Source of the DNA: CAZOOM01 sp964460795
GTDB taxonomy: Bacteria; Omnitrophota; Omnitrophia; Omnitrophales; Aquincolibacteriaceae
Length of the DNA stretch: 64,000 nt
Assembly (NCBI GenBank): GCA_964460795.1
Contig: CAYWRU010000009.1
Coordinates: 16,933-80,932, forward strand
Direction: 5' to 3'
Positions 49,366-57,878 of this stretch are shown here, piece after piece. The translations under genes and the position numbers were made by a program. Each line of letters opens with the position of its first letter. Within the stretch, counting starts at the first letter, position 1. The notes beneath the pieces were generated by a model. That model saw only the letters and a program-made list of their open reading frames with translations, was not told the origin of the DNA and ran no database searches.

Positions 49366-49619
49366 GAACGACTAAATTCTCCTTGGGAGATAGCATTCGA
49401 ACTAAAGAATCCCTTATGCCAAGACTTTTGAACGGCTTGGGACAAAAAGGATGTGAAAGAAATAACATAAGAAAATGGTTTTTTCAATGTCCCAAAATTC
49501 GCAATCGCGCACCTCGTTGCATCCTTAAACAATACTGATCATCCCTGATCATATAAAACCATACTTCGTACGGCTTGGAATCGTAAGTGATGAAACTATA
49601 ACAAGTACGGTTTGTATTC

Positions 49620-49676
49620 AAAAGGGGACAGGCTACTTTTATAAAAAATTTATACAAAAGTAGCCTGTCCCCTTTT
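49620..49676 (-). terminator. Perfect 21-bp inverted repeat downstream of pyrF
   Basis: Arms 49620-49640 and 49656-49676 (core GGGGACAGGCTAC) are fully complementary with a 15-nt AT loop. It lies 6 nt past the pyrF stop, with a short T-run on the outgoing side, so it may end the pyrimidine operon; it could equally be a dispersed repeat. The remainder of 49366-49619 contains the leader of the giant gene and no clear promoter. Confidence 0.55.
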
Positions 49677-49682
49677 GGTTTG

Positions 49683-50414
49683 TTAGGCGATGGACTGAAG
49701 AATTTTCTGAGCTGCTTGGCGCGGCGAGGAGGATCCGGTGATCGGACGGCCGACAACAATATAGGAAGCTCCGGCAGCAAATGCTTCGGCTGGAGTTAAA
49801 GTTCTTTTTTGATCATCGGCCGGAGAGTCGGCGGTCCGAATTCCCGGAGTCACAAGAAGAAAATCCGGACCCAATTCTTTTCGCAGAAGAGTTACTTCTT
49901 GCGGCGAACACACCACACCGTCAAGACCCGCCTTCTTTGCGAGCTGCGCTAAATCGCGCACTCGATCTTGCAGCGATCCTGGCATTCTCAACTCGGTCTG
50001 AAGTTGGTCTTCGCTATGACTTGTCAAGATAGTAACCGCAATAATGCGCGGTCTCACTTTTGAGGGCTCGGTAAATTCTTCGCACGCCGCACGCGCACGC
50101 TTCATCATCTCAAGTCCGCCGAGCGCATGCACATTGAACATCCAGACGCCATGCTGAGCGGCCACGGATGAAGCCCGCGCCACGGTATTCGGGATATCAT
50201 GAAATTTCAGATCGAGAAAAATCTCAGCGCCTGTTTTTTGAACTTGTTCAACCGCGGCCCATCCGTGCGCGGAAAAAAGTTCGAATCCAATTTTATAAAC
50301 ACGGATGAGCCCCTTTAATTCTGCAGTCAGATGAGTCACCTCTTGAAGGTCAGGCGTATCGAGCGCCACAATCACTCGATTCCGCAATGGGTTATCGTGA
50401 ATATCTATTTCCAT
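49683..50414 (-). CDS. pyrF: Orotidine 5'-phosphate decarboxylase
   Basis: 243 residues from MEIDIHDN, chosen because AGGGA lies 8 nt upstream; seven upstream codons remain open. VIVALDTPD, DLKFHDIPNTV (catalytic Lys/Asp), VVCSPQE, VTPGIR and YIVVGRPIT (phosphate site) are present. Last step to UMP. Last gene of the pyr operon, separated from pyrD by a palindromic repeat. Confidence 0.95.
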   Translation of the reverse strand: MEIDIHDNPLRNRVIVALDTPDLQEVTHLTAELKGLIRVYKIGFELFSAHGWAAVEQVQKTGAEIFLDLKFHDIPNTVARASSVAAQHGVWMFNVHALGGLEMMKRARAACEEFTEPSKVRPRIIAVTILTSHSEDQLQTELRMPGSLQDRVRDLAQLAKKAGLDGVVCSPQEVTLLRKELGPDFLLVTPGIRTADSPADDQKRTLTPAEAFAAGASYIVVGRPITGSSSPRQAAQKILQSIA

Positions 50415-50450
50415 GTTAACTTCCCTCATCATCACTACTTATGCTTTATT

Positions 50451-50587
50451 CAAATTCGAATCCCGAAGCACGAAATCCGAAACAATGTTCAAAATCTGAA
50501 TATCTAAATTCTAAAACAACTGTTTCCAGCCTTTGAATTTCAAATTTTATATTTGTTTCGAATTTTGAACTTCGAATTTCGGATTTT
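50451..50587. repeat. AATTCGAATTC-type palindromic repeat between pyrF and pyrD
   Basis: Units AAATTCGAATCCCGAA and inverted TTCGAATTTTGAACTTCGAA flank a 30-nt centre. No ORF. Confidence 0.75.
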
Positions 50588-51513
50588 TACTTGTGTGCTT
50601 TTCCTCGTATTTCGTTCAACGATTTGATTCCTTTTCGCGTGCAGTAATTCTGGATTCCTTCAAGCACCTGCATCGTGGCATAAGGATTCAGGAAATTGGC
50701 AGTGCCTACAGCCACGAGGTCCGCACCGGCGAGGATAAATTCCACGGCATCGTCCCCTGTCAGAATTCCGCCTGAGGCAATCACTGGTACGTCCAAAACT
50801 TTTTTTACATCATAGACATAGCGAAGCGCCACAGGTTTGATGGCCGGACCACTCAGCCCGCCTGTCACATTCGCTAACTTTGGCCTCTGCTTTTCAATAT
50901 CAATGGCCATGCCTTTCAGAGTATTGATGAGACTGAGCCCATTCGCACCGGCCCGCAGGACTTCACCGGCAATTTCAACCACATCGCCAAGTTCAGGAGA
51001 AAGTTTGGCAAAGAGAAACAAATCGGTTTGGGCTCGTACCGCTTTGACCGCTTCCAGCATTTTCTCCCTCTTTTTCATAAATCCTGCGCCGCCTGCTTCC
51101 ACATTCGGACACGACAGATTAATCTCAAGCGCCTTGACCACCCGCTTATGAGCATTCAACGCCTTGGCTAAAGTCTCGAAATCTCCGGCCGATTCTCCGG
51201 CAATATTGACGATGAGAGGTGATTTTATTTTTGAAAAATGCGGGATTTTATTTTCCAAAAAATCATCAAGGCCCCGATTTTGAAGTCCGATCGCATTCAG
51301 CATTCCACCCGTGACTTCACAAATGCGCGGCATGGGATTTCCGACCCGAGGCCGCACCGTGATTGTTTTCGTAATGATGGCACCCAGCTTGTCATAATCT
51401 ACAAACTTCGCGTACTCGTCCTTCGTACCCCAAGTCCCGGAGGCGACTGTCACCGGATTCTTGAATTTGAGGCTTCCGCATTGCGTGGTTAAATCAATCA
51501 GTGCTTTTTTCAT
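50587..51513 (-). CDS. pyrD: Dihydroorotate dehydrogenase B, catalytic subunit
   Basis: 308 residues: FKNPVTVASGTWG, the NLSCPN block with catalytic Cys (class 1B), KLSPELGD, SLINTLKGMAID, TGGLSGPAIKP and VIASGGILTGDDA FMN site. The Cys (not Ser) and the presence of pyrK indicate the NAD-linked 1B enzyme. Confidence 0.95.
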   Translation of the reverse strand: MKKALIDLTTQCGSLKFKNPVTVASGTWGTKDEYAKFVDYDKLGAIITKTITVRPRVGNPMPRICEVTGGMLNAIGLQNRGLDDFLENKIPHFSKIKSPLIVNIAGESAGDFETLAKALNAHKRVVKALEINLSCPNVEAGGAGFMKKREKMLEAVKAVRAQTDLFLFAKLSPELGDVVEIAGEVLRAGANGLSLINTLKGMAIDIEKQRPKLANVTGGLSGPAIKPVALRYVYDVKKVLDVPVIASGGILTGDDAVEFILAGADLVAVGTANFLNPYATMQVLEGIQNYCTRKGIKSLNEIRGKAHK

Positions 51514-51551
51514 TTTATATGCGCCCTATATGTCCAGTCTGCCAAGTACAC

Positions 51552-51943
51552 CGTCATCCTGATCCCGCCTCCTGGCGGGAGAAGGATCTCATTTCAGCAA
51601 TGTCTCATAGAGATCCAACCACTTTGGATTCCGTGATTTAATTAATGCAACCTTCTTTTTTCTAACCCAGCCTTTAATTTGTTTTTCACGAGTAATCGCA
51701 TCCACGACCGAATCATATATCTCATAATAAACTAAGTTTATAGCATTATATTTTTTAGTAAATCCAGGAATAAGTTTATTGCGATGCTTATAAATTCGAT
51801 TTCTTAATTCTGATGTCACGCCCGTATAAATCACCGTACCATGCGGATTACTCATCATGTAGACATAACCATTTTTATCCTGACTCATTTCACTTAAGAT
51901 CCTTCGCGGAGATGGTGCAGATTGTTATCCGCTCAGGATGACG
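51552..51943. mobile_element. Inverted-repeat-bounded unit carrying a GIY-YIG gene
   Basis: CGTCATCCTGA (51552-51562) and its complement (51933-51943) bracket GAAGGATCT (51581-51589) and AGATCCTTC (51897-51905), with the GIY-YIG gene between. A CCCGCC-TCCT-GGCGGG hairpin lies inside the left end. No target duplication is evident by eye. It looks like a small cassette inserted between pyrK and pyrD. Confidence 0.55.
51589..51888 (-). CDS. GIY-YIG nuclease-domain protein
   Basis: 99 residues: GYVYMMSNPHGTVIYTGVTSELRNRIYKH has the family's Y-x-Y...Y-T-G core and Arg, and KKYNAINLVYYE, REKQIKGWVRKKK follow. Single-domain URI-like proteins of this length are common near repeats; substrate unknown. 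It interrupts the pyr operon. Confidence 0.9.
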   Translation of the reverse strand: MSQDKNGYVYMMSNPHGTVIYTGVTSELRNRIYKHRNKLIPGFTKKYNAINLVYYEIYDSVVDAITREKQIKGWVRKKKVALIKSRNPKWLDLYETLLK

Positions 51944-52050
51944 TATTCTCACTTTTGACATCTCCTGCTTGTGCTTTGTTTTGTACACGTGTTTTTCGGT
52001 GTCCGCCACCATAGTTTTTTACTATAGGCCATGCACTAAGTACTCAGCAC

Positions 52051-52854
52051 TTACAGAGGAAGCTCCAATGCATCGAACGAAAAGACGGGACCTTCCGTAC
52101 AAGACGGAGTCCATCCCTGCTTGGTTTTAACCATGCATCCCAAACATGCCCCAACCCCGCAGGCCATGGGTTTATCGATCGAAATTTCACCCCGGATCCC
52201 CTCGCGAAGCGCAATCTTAAAAACCGCTTCCATCATGGGCGTCGGTCCGCATGTTTGAATAAATAATTCTTCAGGATTTGATTTTCGGATGAGGTCTTCT
52301 AAAAGAAGCGTCACAAACCCTTCAGTGCCGCAGCTTCCGTCATTACTGGCATACAAAATCTTGGACTTTGCACGCGCCAACTCGCTTCTCGGCAGAACTT
52401 CGTTTTTTGACTTCACCCCAATCAATAACGCCTCAGCTCCGAACTTCTCCGCGAGAAAGAGAAGAGGCGGGACGCCCACTCCTCCAGCCACCAATATTCT
52501 TTTTGTCCCTTTGGGAATTTTTTTTGAAAACTCACGGCCCAAGGGGCCTAAGACCTGGATCCGGTCTCCGGATTTTTTTTGCGCTAGAAGCGCGGTCCCG
52601 CGCCCCAGGACTTCATAAAGAAGCTCGACCCGATCGCCCTCGACTCCATAATAACTAAAGGGACGCCGCAGAAAGGGGTCTAGAGAAGATTCGATCTTGA
52701 TCTGAAGAAATTGTCCGGGCTCTACTTTTTTTGCGAGTGCTTTGGAGCGAAAAGCCAGCCGGTAATATTTGGCATTAATTTTTTTATTTTCAAGGAGAAC
52801 GACTTCTTCATCCGCAGGACTCAGCCGGCTGCTTCCTTGGGAAGTTTTGCTCAC
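52051..52854 (-). CDS. pyrK: Dihydroorotate dehydrogenase B, electron-transfer subunit
   Basis: 267 residues. DPFLRRPFSYY (FAD), VAGGVGVPPLLFLAE (NAD), and CGVGACLGCMVKTK with a later Cys for the [2Fe-2S] cluster. Partners PyrD. It overlaps carB by 4 nt. Confidence 0.94.
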   Translation of the reverse strand: MSKTSQGSSRLSPADEEVVLLENKKINAKYYRLAFRSKALAKKVEPGQFLQIKIESSLDPFLRRPFSYYGVEGDRVELLYEVLGRGTALLAQKKSGDRIQVLGPLGREFSKKIPKGTKRILVAGGVGVPPLLFLAEKFGAEALLIGVKSKNEVLPRSELARAKSKILYASNDGSCGTEGFVTLLLEDLIRKSNPEELFIQTCGPTPMMEAVFKIALREGIRGEISIDKPMACGVGACLGCMVKTKQGWTPSCTEGPVFSFDALELPL

Positions 52855-55800
52855 TGTTTTTTCTCCGCAGTCACGGGACGATAAAAGGGGCTGTCGATGT
52901 GGTAATCCTGGATGGACCGGACATCGAGTCCCTGATTTTGGATACCTTCAAGCGCCACCACCGTGGCGTTCGCGGCATTCAGCGTCGTAATGCAGGGAAT
53001 ATTGAAGGAGACCGCCAGCGAACGGATCTTAGCCTCATCCAGCATCGGACCTTTTCCATTTGGAGTATTCACAATCAACTTAATTTCATGATTCCGAATC
53101 AGATCCGCAACATTCGGCCGGCCCTCCACCAATTTCTTGACGAGTTCCGCGGGAATTCCCGCATGGCGGAGCGCCTCACACGTTCCTTCGGTCGCCACAA
53201 TGGAGAACCCCAACTCCGAAAATTTCCGGGCAATAGGAAGAATCTTTTGTTTGTCCGCGTTTTTAACACTGATAAAAACTTTTCCTTCTCTCGGAATATG
53301 GGAAAGCGCCGCATCCTGTGATTTATAGAAGGCGCGTGGAAAATCCACGTCAACTCCCATAACTTCACCCGTGGATTTCATTTCCGGAGAAAGAATGATA
53401 TCCACTCCCGGAAATTTAATAAAAGGAAAGACGGATTCTTTCACTGAGGTATGGCGCGGCGTAATTTCCTCGGTAAAACCAAGCTCTTCCAACGTTTTAC
53501 CCCCCATCACTTTGGCGGCCAGTTTAGCCAAAGGCACTCCAATGGATTTACTGACAAAGGGAACTGTGCGGGATGCACGTGGATTCACTTCGAGACAATA
53601 AATCGTATCATCTTTGATCGCGTACTGAACATTCATCAGTCCAATTACATTCAGCTCGCGAGCAATCTGTTTGGTCTTTTCAATGAGGGATTGGATCACG
53701 GATTTTTTAAGAGAAAACGGCGGGATCGCGCATGCGCTATCCCCGGAATGAATTCCAGCCTCTTCCACGTGCTCCATCACCGCACCGACTACAAAGGTTT
53801 TTCCGTCACCGATTAAATCCACATCGACCTCAGTCGCATTTTCTAGATATTTATCCACCAGAACCGGATGCGTGTCGCTGACTTCCACCGCGGCCGTAAC
53901 ATAAGTTCGGAACGACGCCTCATCATAAGCAATTTCCATGGCCCGGCCGCCTAACACATAAGAAGGACGCACCACTACCGGATATCCAATCTTGGCAGCT
54001 ACTTGGCAGGCCTCTTCGACATCGTACGCCGTACCATTCGCCGGCTGAGCAAGGCCGATCTTATCCAGAAGCTGTTTAAATTCTTCGCGGTCTTCGGCCC
54101 GATGAATCGACGAAGGGCTGGTCCCGAGAACTTTGACACCATTGGCTTCAAGACCTCGCGCCAGATTCAGCGGAGTCTGGCCTCCCAGCTGGACAATCAC
54201 GCCTAGGGGTTTTTCGCGCTTCCAAATAGTGAGCACATCTTCCAGGGTCAGCGGCTCAAAGAAAAGCTTATCCGAGGTGTCGTAGTCTGTACTCACGGTC
54301 TCAGGATTAGAATTCACCATTAGAGTTTCGTAGCCCAGTTCTTTTAAGGCAAAAGCCGCGTGCACGCAGCAGTAATCAAACTCAATCCCCTGCCCAATCC
54401 GGTTCGGGCCTCCTCCCAGGATCATTACTTTTTTTCTATCCGTAACTTCATCTTCATTCTCATCTTCATACGTAGAATAAAAGTACGGCGTGTAGGCCTT
54501 GAATTCAGCCGCACAAGTATCCACGAGTTTATAAACCGCTTCGACTCCTGTTTCGTAGCGAAGTGCGCGAATCTCATCCTGAGTTTTTCCCCAGAGAAAG
54601 GCAAGCTGGACATCGGAAAATCCATAGGTCTTTGCCTTGCGGAGTATGACGCGCTGTTTAGCCGTATCTCCAGAGCAAGCCACAATCTCTTTTTCCAGAT
54701 CCACAATCTGATGGATTTGTTCCAGAAACCAGGGATCATAAAAAGAAAGTCTGTGGATTTGTTCCGTTGTGAGCCCTGCCTGATACGCATATTTAACATA
54801 GAAGAGCCGGTCAGATTTCGCCACTCCGAGAGCGCCCTGGATTCGGCGTTTAATATCTTCATTTTGCGGAGCGGTATTTAAAAATTCCAAATACGCTTCC
54901 CGAGTCTTCAATGCCAAACCCTTGACATCATCTCTTCCATCTCCACCGAGTCCAAACCGGCGAGTCTCAAGGGAGCGAAATCCTTTTTGAAGCGACTCTT
55001 TAAAGGTGCGGCCAATGGCCATAGCCTCGCCCACGGATTTCATCTGAGTGCCCAGAGTATTGTCCGCGCCTTCAAATTTTTCAAAAGCGAATCGTGGAAT
55101 CTTAGTCACCACATAATCAATCGACGGTTCAAATGACGCCGGTGTGTACTGCGTAATGTCATTCGGGATTTCATCGAGTGTAAATCCTACGGCCAGTTTG
55201 GCGGCCATTTTGGCAATTGGAAATCCCGTGGCCTTGGATGCCAGCGCAGAAGACCGGGAGACGCGCGGATTCATTTCAATCACCACCATACGACCGTCCG
55301 CGGGATTCACTGCAAATTGGACATTGGATCCTCCGCTTTCCACGCCGATCTCAGACATGACTTTGCGCGCCGCATCCCGCATGCGCTGATATTCCTTATC
55401 GGTCAGCGTCTGTGCCGGCGCCACGGTGATGGAATCTCCGGTATGAACCCCCATGGGATCCACGTTTTCAATGGAGCAGATCACCACAAAATTATCTTTG
55501 CGGTCGCGCATGACTTCGAGCTCAAATTCTTTCCATCCCAAAACCGATTCTTCAATCAGGATCTCATGCGTCAAACTGTAATCAAGACCGCGCCGAGCCA
55601 CGAGGCTGAGCTCTTCCCTATTAAAACAGATTCCGCTTCCGGATCCGCCGAGTGTAAAGCTGGGGCGCACAATGACAGGATATCCGATCAATTCGGCGGC
55701 GGCATGGGCTTCTTCCACGGAGTAGGCAAAGGAACTTCGCGGGAGGTCGAGTCCGATCTTAAGCATAGCTCTCTTAAACTCTTCCCGGTTTTCAGCTTTT

Positions 55801-56171
55801 TTGATGGATTCATATTTAGCGCCGATCAATTCCACATTGTGCCGTTGGAAAACTCCCTGCTCAAACGCCGTGACCGCGAGATTGAGTCCGGTTTGTCCTC
55901 CCATGGTAGGAAGACAGGCGTCCGGTTTTTCTTTGGCGATCACCTTTTCAAGAAATTCCACGGTAAGCGGCTCAATATAAGTATGCGCGGCCATCTCCGG
56001 ATCCGTCATGATCGTGGCCGGATTGGAATTGATCAGGACTACATCATAGCCTTCTTCCCGCAGCACTTTGCAAGCCTGGGTCCCGGAGTAATCAAACTCG
56101 CAGGCCTGACCAATAATAATGGGGCCGGAACCGACAATGAGAATCTTTTTTAAATCCGTTCGTTTTGGCAT
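52851..56171 (-). CDS. carB: Carbamoyl-phosphate synthase large chain
   Basis: 1,106 residues. The two homologous halves each begin GSGPIIIGQACEFDYSG and GGGPNRIGQGIEFDYCC. ATP-grasp repeats (NVQFAVNP, EVNPRASRT) and a C-terminal MGS-like allosteric domain (FSIVATEGT) follow. Full length. It uses ammonia from CarA to make carbamoyl phosphate. Confidence 0.97.
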   Translation of the reverse strand: MPKRTDLKKILIVGSGPIIIGQACEFDYSGTQACKVLREEGYDVVLINSNPATIMTDPEMAAHTYIEPLTVEFLEKVIAKEKPDACLPTMGGQTGLNLAVTAFEQGVFQRHNVELIGAKYESIKKAENREEFKRAMLKIGLDLPRSSFAYSVEEAHAAAELIGYPVIVRPSFTLGGSGSGICFNREELSLVARRGLDYSLTHEILIEESVLGWKEFELEVMRDRKDNFVVICSIENVDPMGVHTGDSITVAPAQTLTDKEYQRMRDAARKVMSEIGVESGGSNVQFAVNPADGRMVVIEMNPRVSRSSALASKATGFPIAKMAAKLAVGFTLDEIPNDITQYTPASFEPSIDYVVTKIPRFAFEKFEGADNTLGTQMKSVGEAMAIGRTFKESLQKGFRSLETRRFGLGGDGRDDVKGLALKTREAYLEFLNTAPQNEDIKRRIQGALGVAKSDRLFYVKYAYQAGLTTEQIHRLSFYDPWFLEQIHQIVDLEKEIVACSGDTAKQRVILRKAKTYGFSDVQLAFLWGKTQDEIRALRYETGVEAVYKLVDTCAAEFKAYTPYFYSTYEDENEDEVTDRKKVMILGGGPNRIGQGIEFDYCCVHAAFALKELGYETLMVNSNPETVSTDYDTSDKLFFEPLTLEDVLTIWKREKPLGVIVQLGGQTPLNLARGLEANGVKVLGTSPSSIHRAEDREEFKQLLDKIGLAQPANGTAYDVEEACQVAAKIGYPVVVRPSYVLGGRAMEIAYDEASFRTYVTAAVEVSDTHPVLVDKYLENATEVDVDLIGDGKTFVVGAVMEHVEEAGIHSGDSACAIPPFSLKKSVIQSLIEKTKQIARELNVIGLMNVQYAIKDDTIYCLEVNPRASRTVPFVSKSIGVPLAKLAAKVMGGKTLEELGFTEEITPRHTSVKESVFPFIKFPGVDIILSPEMKSTGEVMGVDVDFPRAFYKSQDAALSHIPREGKVFISVKNADKQKILPIARKFSELGFSIVATEGTCEALRHAGIPAELVKKLVEGRPNVADLIRNHEIKLIVNTPNGKGPMLDEAKIRSLAVSFNIPCITTLNAANATVVALEGIQNQGLDVRSIQDYHIDSPFYRPVTAEKKQ

Positions 56172-56176
56172 AATCT

Positions 56177-56623
56177 AGTCCATAGACCATGGACCATAGT
56201 CCATAGTATTTTTGTAGATTTGGATACAGCTCATTTCAATGATTTCTTAAGGCCTTGCACCATACGAAGCACTTCTTCCGTTTGGGCATAAAGTCTTTCA
56301 AAGTCCTTTTGATTCAATAGTTTTCTCTTTTTTCCCAAATAAAGACAGCCCACAGCTTCAACTCCGGAGCGAAGTGCATATCCTAAAAACTTTTTAAACT
56401 CAGGGTTGCTTTGACTTGTGGACCCTTCAGCAATATTTAAAGAGATGGAATCTGCCGCTCTTTTCATTTGGCTCGTAAGAATAAAAAGCTCCTCATGAGG
56501 AAAGGCCCGGGTCAACTCATGAATCTCAAAGCTTAGCGCCAAGGCTTTTTGCCAAACAACCAGACTCTCAAACTTAAATGCCATGCTTCCCCACTATGGT
56601 CCATGGACCATGGACTATCGACT
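56177..56623. mobile_element. Cassette of a four-helix-bundle gene between inverted CCATAGACC repeats
   Basis: Left arm 56177-56206 (AGTCCATAGACCATGG units) and right arm 56593-56623 (ACTATGGTCCATGG units) are inverted around the 117-codon gene. A remnant of the same unit lies between carA and pyrC (57741-57880). Confidence 0.65.
56231..56584 (-). CDS. Four-helix-bundle protein (23S rRNA intervening-sequence family)
   Basis: 117 residues beginning MAFKFESLVVWQKAL; FPHEELFILTSQMKRAADSISLNIAEGS is the family's core, with FLGYALRSGVEAVG. Matches the S23/IVP four-helix-bundle family; function unknown. Inserted between carA and carB. Confidence 0.93.
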   Translation of the reverse strand: MAFKFESLVVWQKALALSFEIHELTRAFPHEELFILTSQMKRAADSISLNIAEGSTSQSNPEFKKFLGYALRSGVEAVGCLYLGKKRKLLNQKDFERLYAQTEEVLRMVQGLKKSLK

Positions 56624-57734
56624 ACTCCAATAGGTCTCTAAATCGTTGAAATAAATAGTCGCTGTCGTGCGGGCCTGGTGAGTTTTCCGGATGATACTGC
56701 ACGGAAAAAACAGGTTCTTTTTTATGGCGAATACCTTCAAGCGTTTTGTCATTCAAATTCACATGGGTCAGTTCCACGAGATCTTTATTAAGGGATTCCA
56801 TGTCCACCACAAAACCATGATTCTGCGAAGTGATTTCAATCTTTCCCGTTTTAAGATCCATGACCGGATGATTTCCGCCCCGATGTCCGAATTTGAGTTT
56901 GGAGGTCGTTCCGCCGAGCGCCAGCCCCAGCATTTGATGTCCAAAACAGATCCCAAAGATGGGAACTTTTCCGATCAATCCACGCACTGTTTCGACAACA
57001 TAGGGCACTGCATCCGGATCGCCGGGACCATTGGAGAGGAAAAGTCCTTCCGGCTTGTAGGCTAAAATATCTTTAGCAGAGGCCGAGGCCGGCACCACGT
57101 TAACAGAGAATCCATGCTGATTGAGTTTGCGAAGTATATTTCGTTTGATGCCGCAATCAATAGCCACAATTTTCTTGGTGGTTTTTCGCGTTTTTGCATC
57201 TCCCCATTCAAAATCCCGAATCAAGGCCTCGTCAAAGCTATACGGCGTACGGCAAGAGACTTCTTTAACAAGATCCACTCCCACAATGCTAGGTGATCGC
57301 TTGGCTTTTTCGATGAGGCGCGCGTGATCTCCATCAATCGTGGAAAGCACTCCTTTTTTTGAGCCATGATCCCGGAGATGTTTGACGAGTTTCCGAGTAT
57401 CAACGCCTTGAATCCCGATCTTTCCGTGCCGCTTTAGATACTCATGCAGGGATTCGGTGGAGCGGTAATTACTCACCACGGGGCTCAATTCCTTGACAAT
57501 AAAACCTTCCACCCAAGGATGGCCGGCTTCTTCATCATCCGCATTGATCCCATAATTTCCAATATGCGGATAGGTCATCGTAACCATCTGACCTTTATAA
57601 GAAGGATCGGTCAGGATTTCCTGATAACCCGTGAGCGAGGTATTAAAAACAACTTCTCCATAAATCTCGCCTTGCGATCCAAATCCCTCACCCTCAAAGA
57701 CCAGGCCATCTTCCAGAGCAAAATAGGCTTTCAT
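56622..57734 (-). CDS. carA: Carbamoyl-phosphate synthase small chain
   Basis: 370 residues from MKAYFALEDG. The N-terminal domain has FNTSLTGYQEILTDPSY; the glutaminase domain has GICFGHQ (nucleophilic Cys) and YHPENSPGP. An upstream in-frame extension of 26 codons is repeat-derived (TGYGLWSMVYG) and rejected. No good ribosome-binding site is visible because the repeat directly precedes the ATG. Confidence 0.95.
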   Translation of the reverse strand: MKAYFALEDGLVFEGEGFGSQGEIYGEVVFNTSLTGYQEILTDPSYKGQMVTMTYPHIGNYGINADDEEAGHPWVEGFIVKELSPVVSNYRSTESLHEYLKRHGKIGIQGVDTRKLVKHLRDHGSKKGVLSTIDGDHARLIEKAKRSPSIVGVDLVKEVSCRTPYSFDEALIRDFEWGDAKTRKTTKKIVAIDCGIKRNILRKLNQHGFSVNVVPASASAKDILAYKPEGLFLSNGPGDPDAVPYVVETVRGLIGKVPIFGICFGHQMLGLALGGTTSKLKFGHRGGNHPVMDLKTGKIEITSQNHGFVVDMESLNKDLVELTHVNLNDKTLEGIRHKKEPVFSVQYHPENSPGPHDSDYLFQRFRDLLE

Positions 57735-57784
57735 GATTTTAGTCCATAGACCATAGACCATGGACCATAGCCCATAGCCCGTGT

Positions 57785-57841
57785 ATTGATTAGTTCTAAT
57801 ACTTTCTGCCAAACCACCAAATCTTCAAACTTAAAAGCCAT
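57785..57841 (-). pseudogene. Truncated four-helix-bundle gene remnant
   Basis: From the ATG at 57841, 19 codons (MAFKFEDLVVWQKVLELIN) match the start of the intact copy at 56584, then run into the CCATAGACC repeat. Inverted CCATAGACC-type arms flank it at 57741-57780 and 57850-57880; the right arm overlaps the pyrC stop. A decayed copy of the same cassette. Confidence 0.8.
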
Positions 57842-57878
57842 GTTTTCCTACTATGGTCTATGGACCATCGACTATGGA

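Larger units (their letters stand above)
47536..49365 (-). other. Giant protein module 1: exported TraB/ChaN-like module
   Basis: After the signal peptide comes AVIHLETAHGNYEAQ, MYLEGVASSL, and a helical middle. The end carries VVVTGGFHSLPLEEG and YARITPKL. The pattern of an N-terminal H..AH, an E-G pair and a C-terminal GGFH resembles ChaN/TraB-like metal-binding folds; this is inference from pattern only. Two palindromic repeats are translated inside it (48052-48170 and 47785-47879). Confidence 0.5.

Noticed and set aside
52375..52410. PRSELA in pyrK as a junction motif
   Set aside because: It lies inside the conserved PyrK fold, lacks the final Arg, and pyrK is a normal-length gene; chance similarity.
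55317..56153. 278-codon plus-strand ORF
   Set aside because: Complement of carB, with no recognisable protein features and no ribosome-binding site.
57735..57812. N-terminal extension of CarA
   Set aside because: It translates the CCATAGACC repeat (GYGLWSMVYG); homologous start is MKAYFALEDG.
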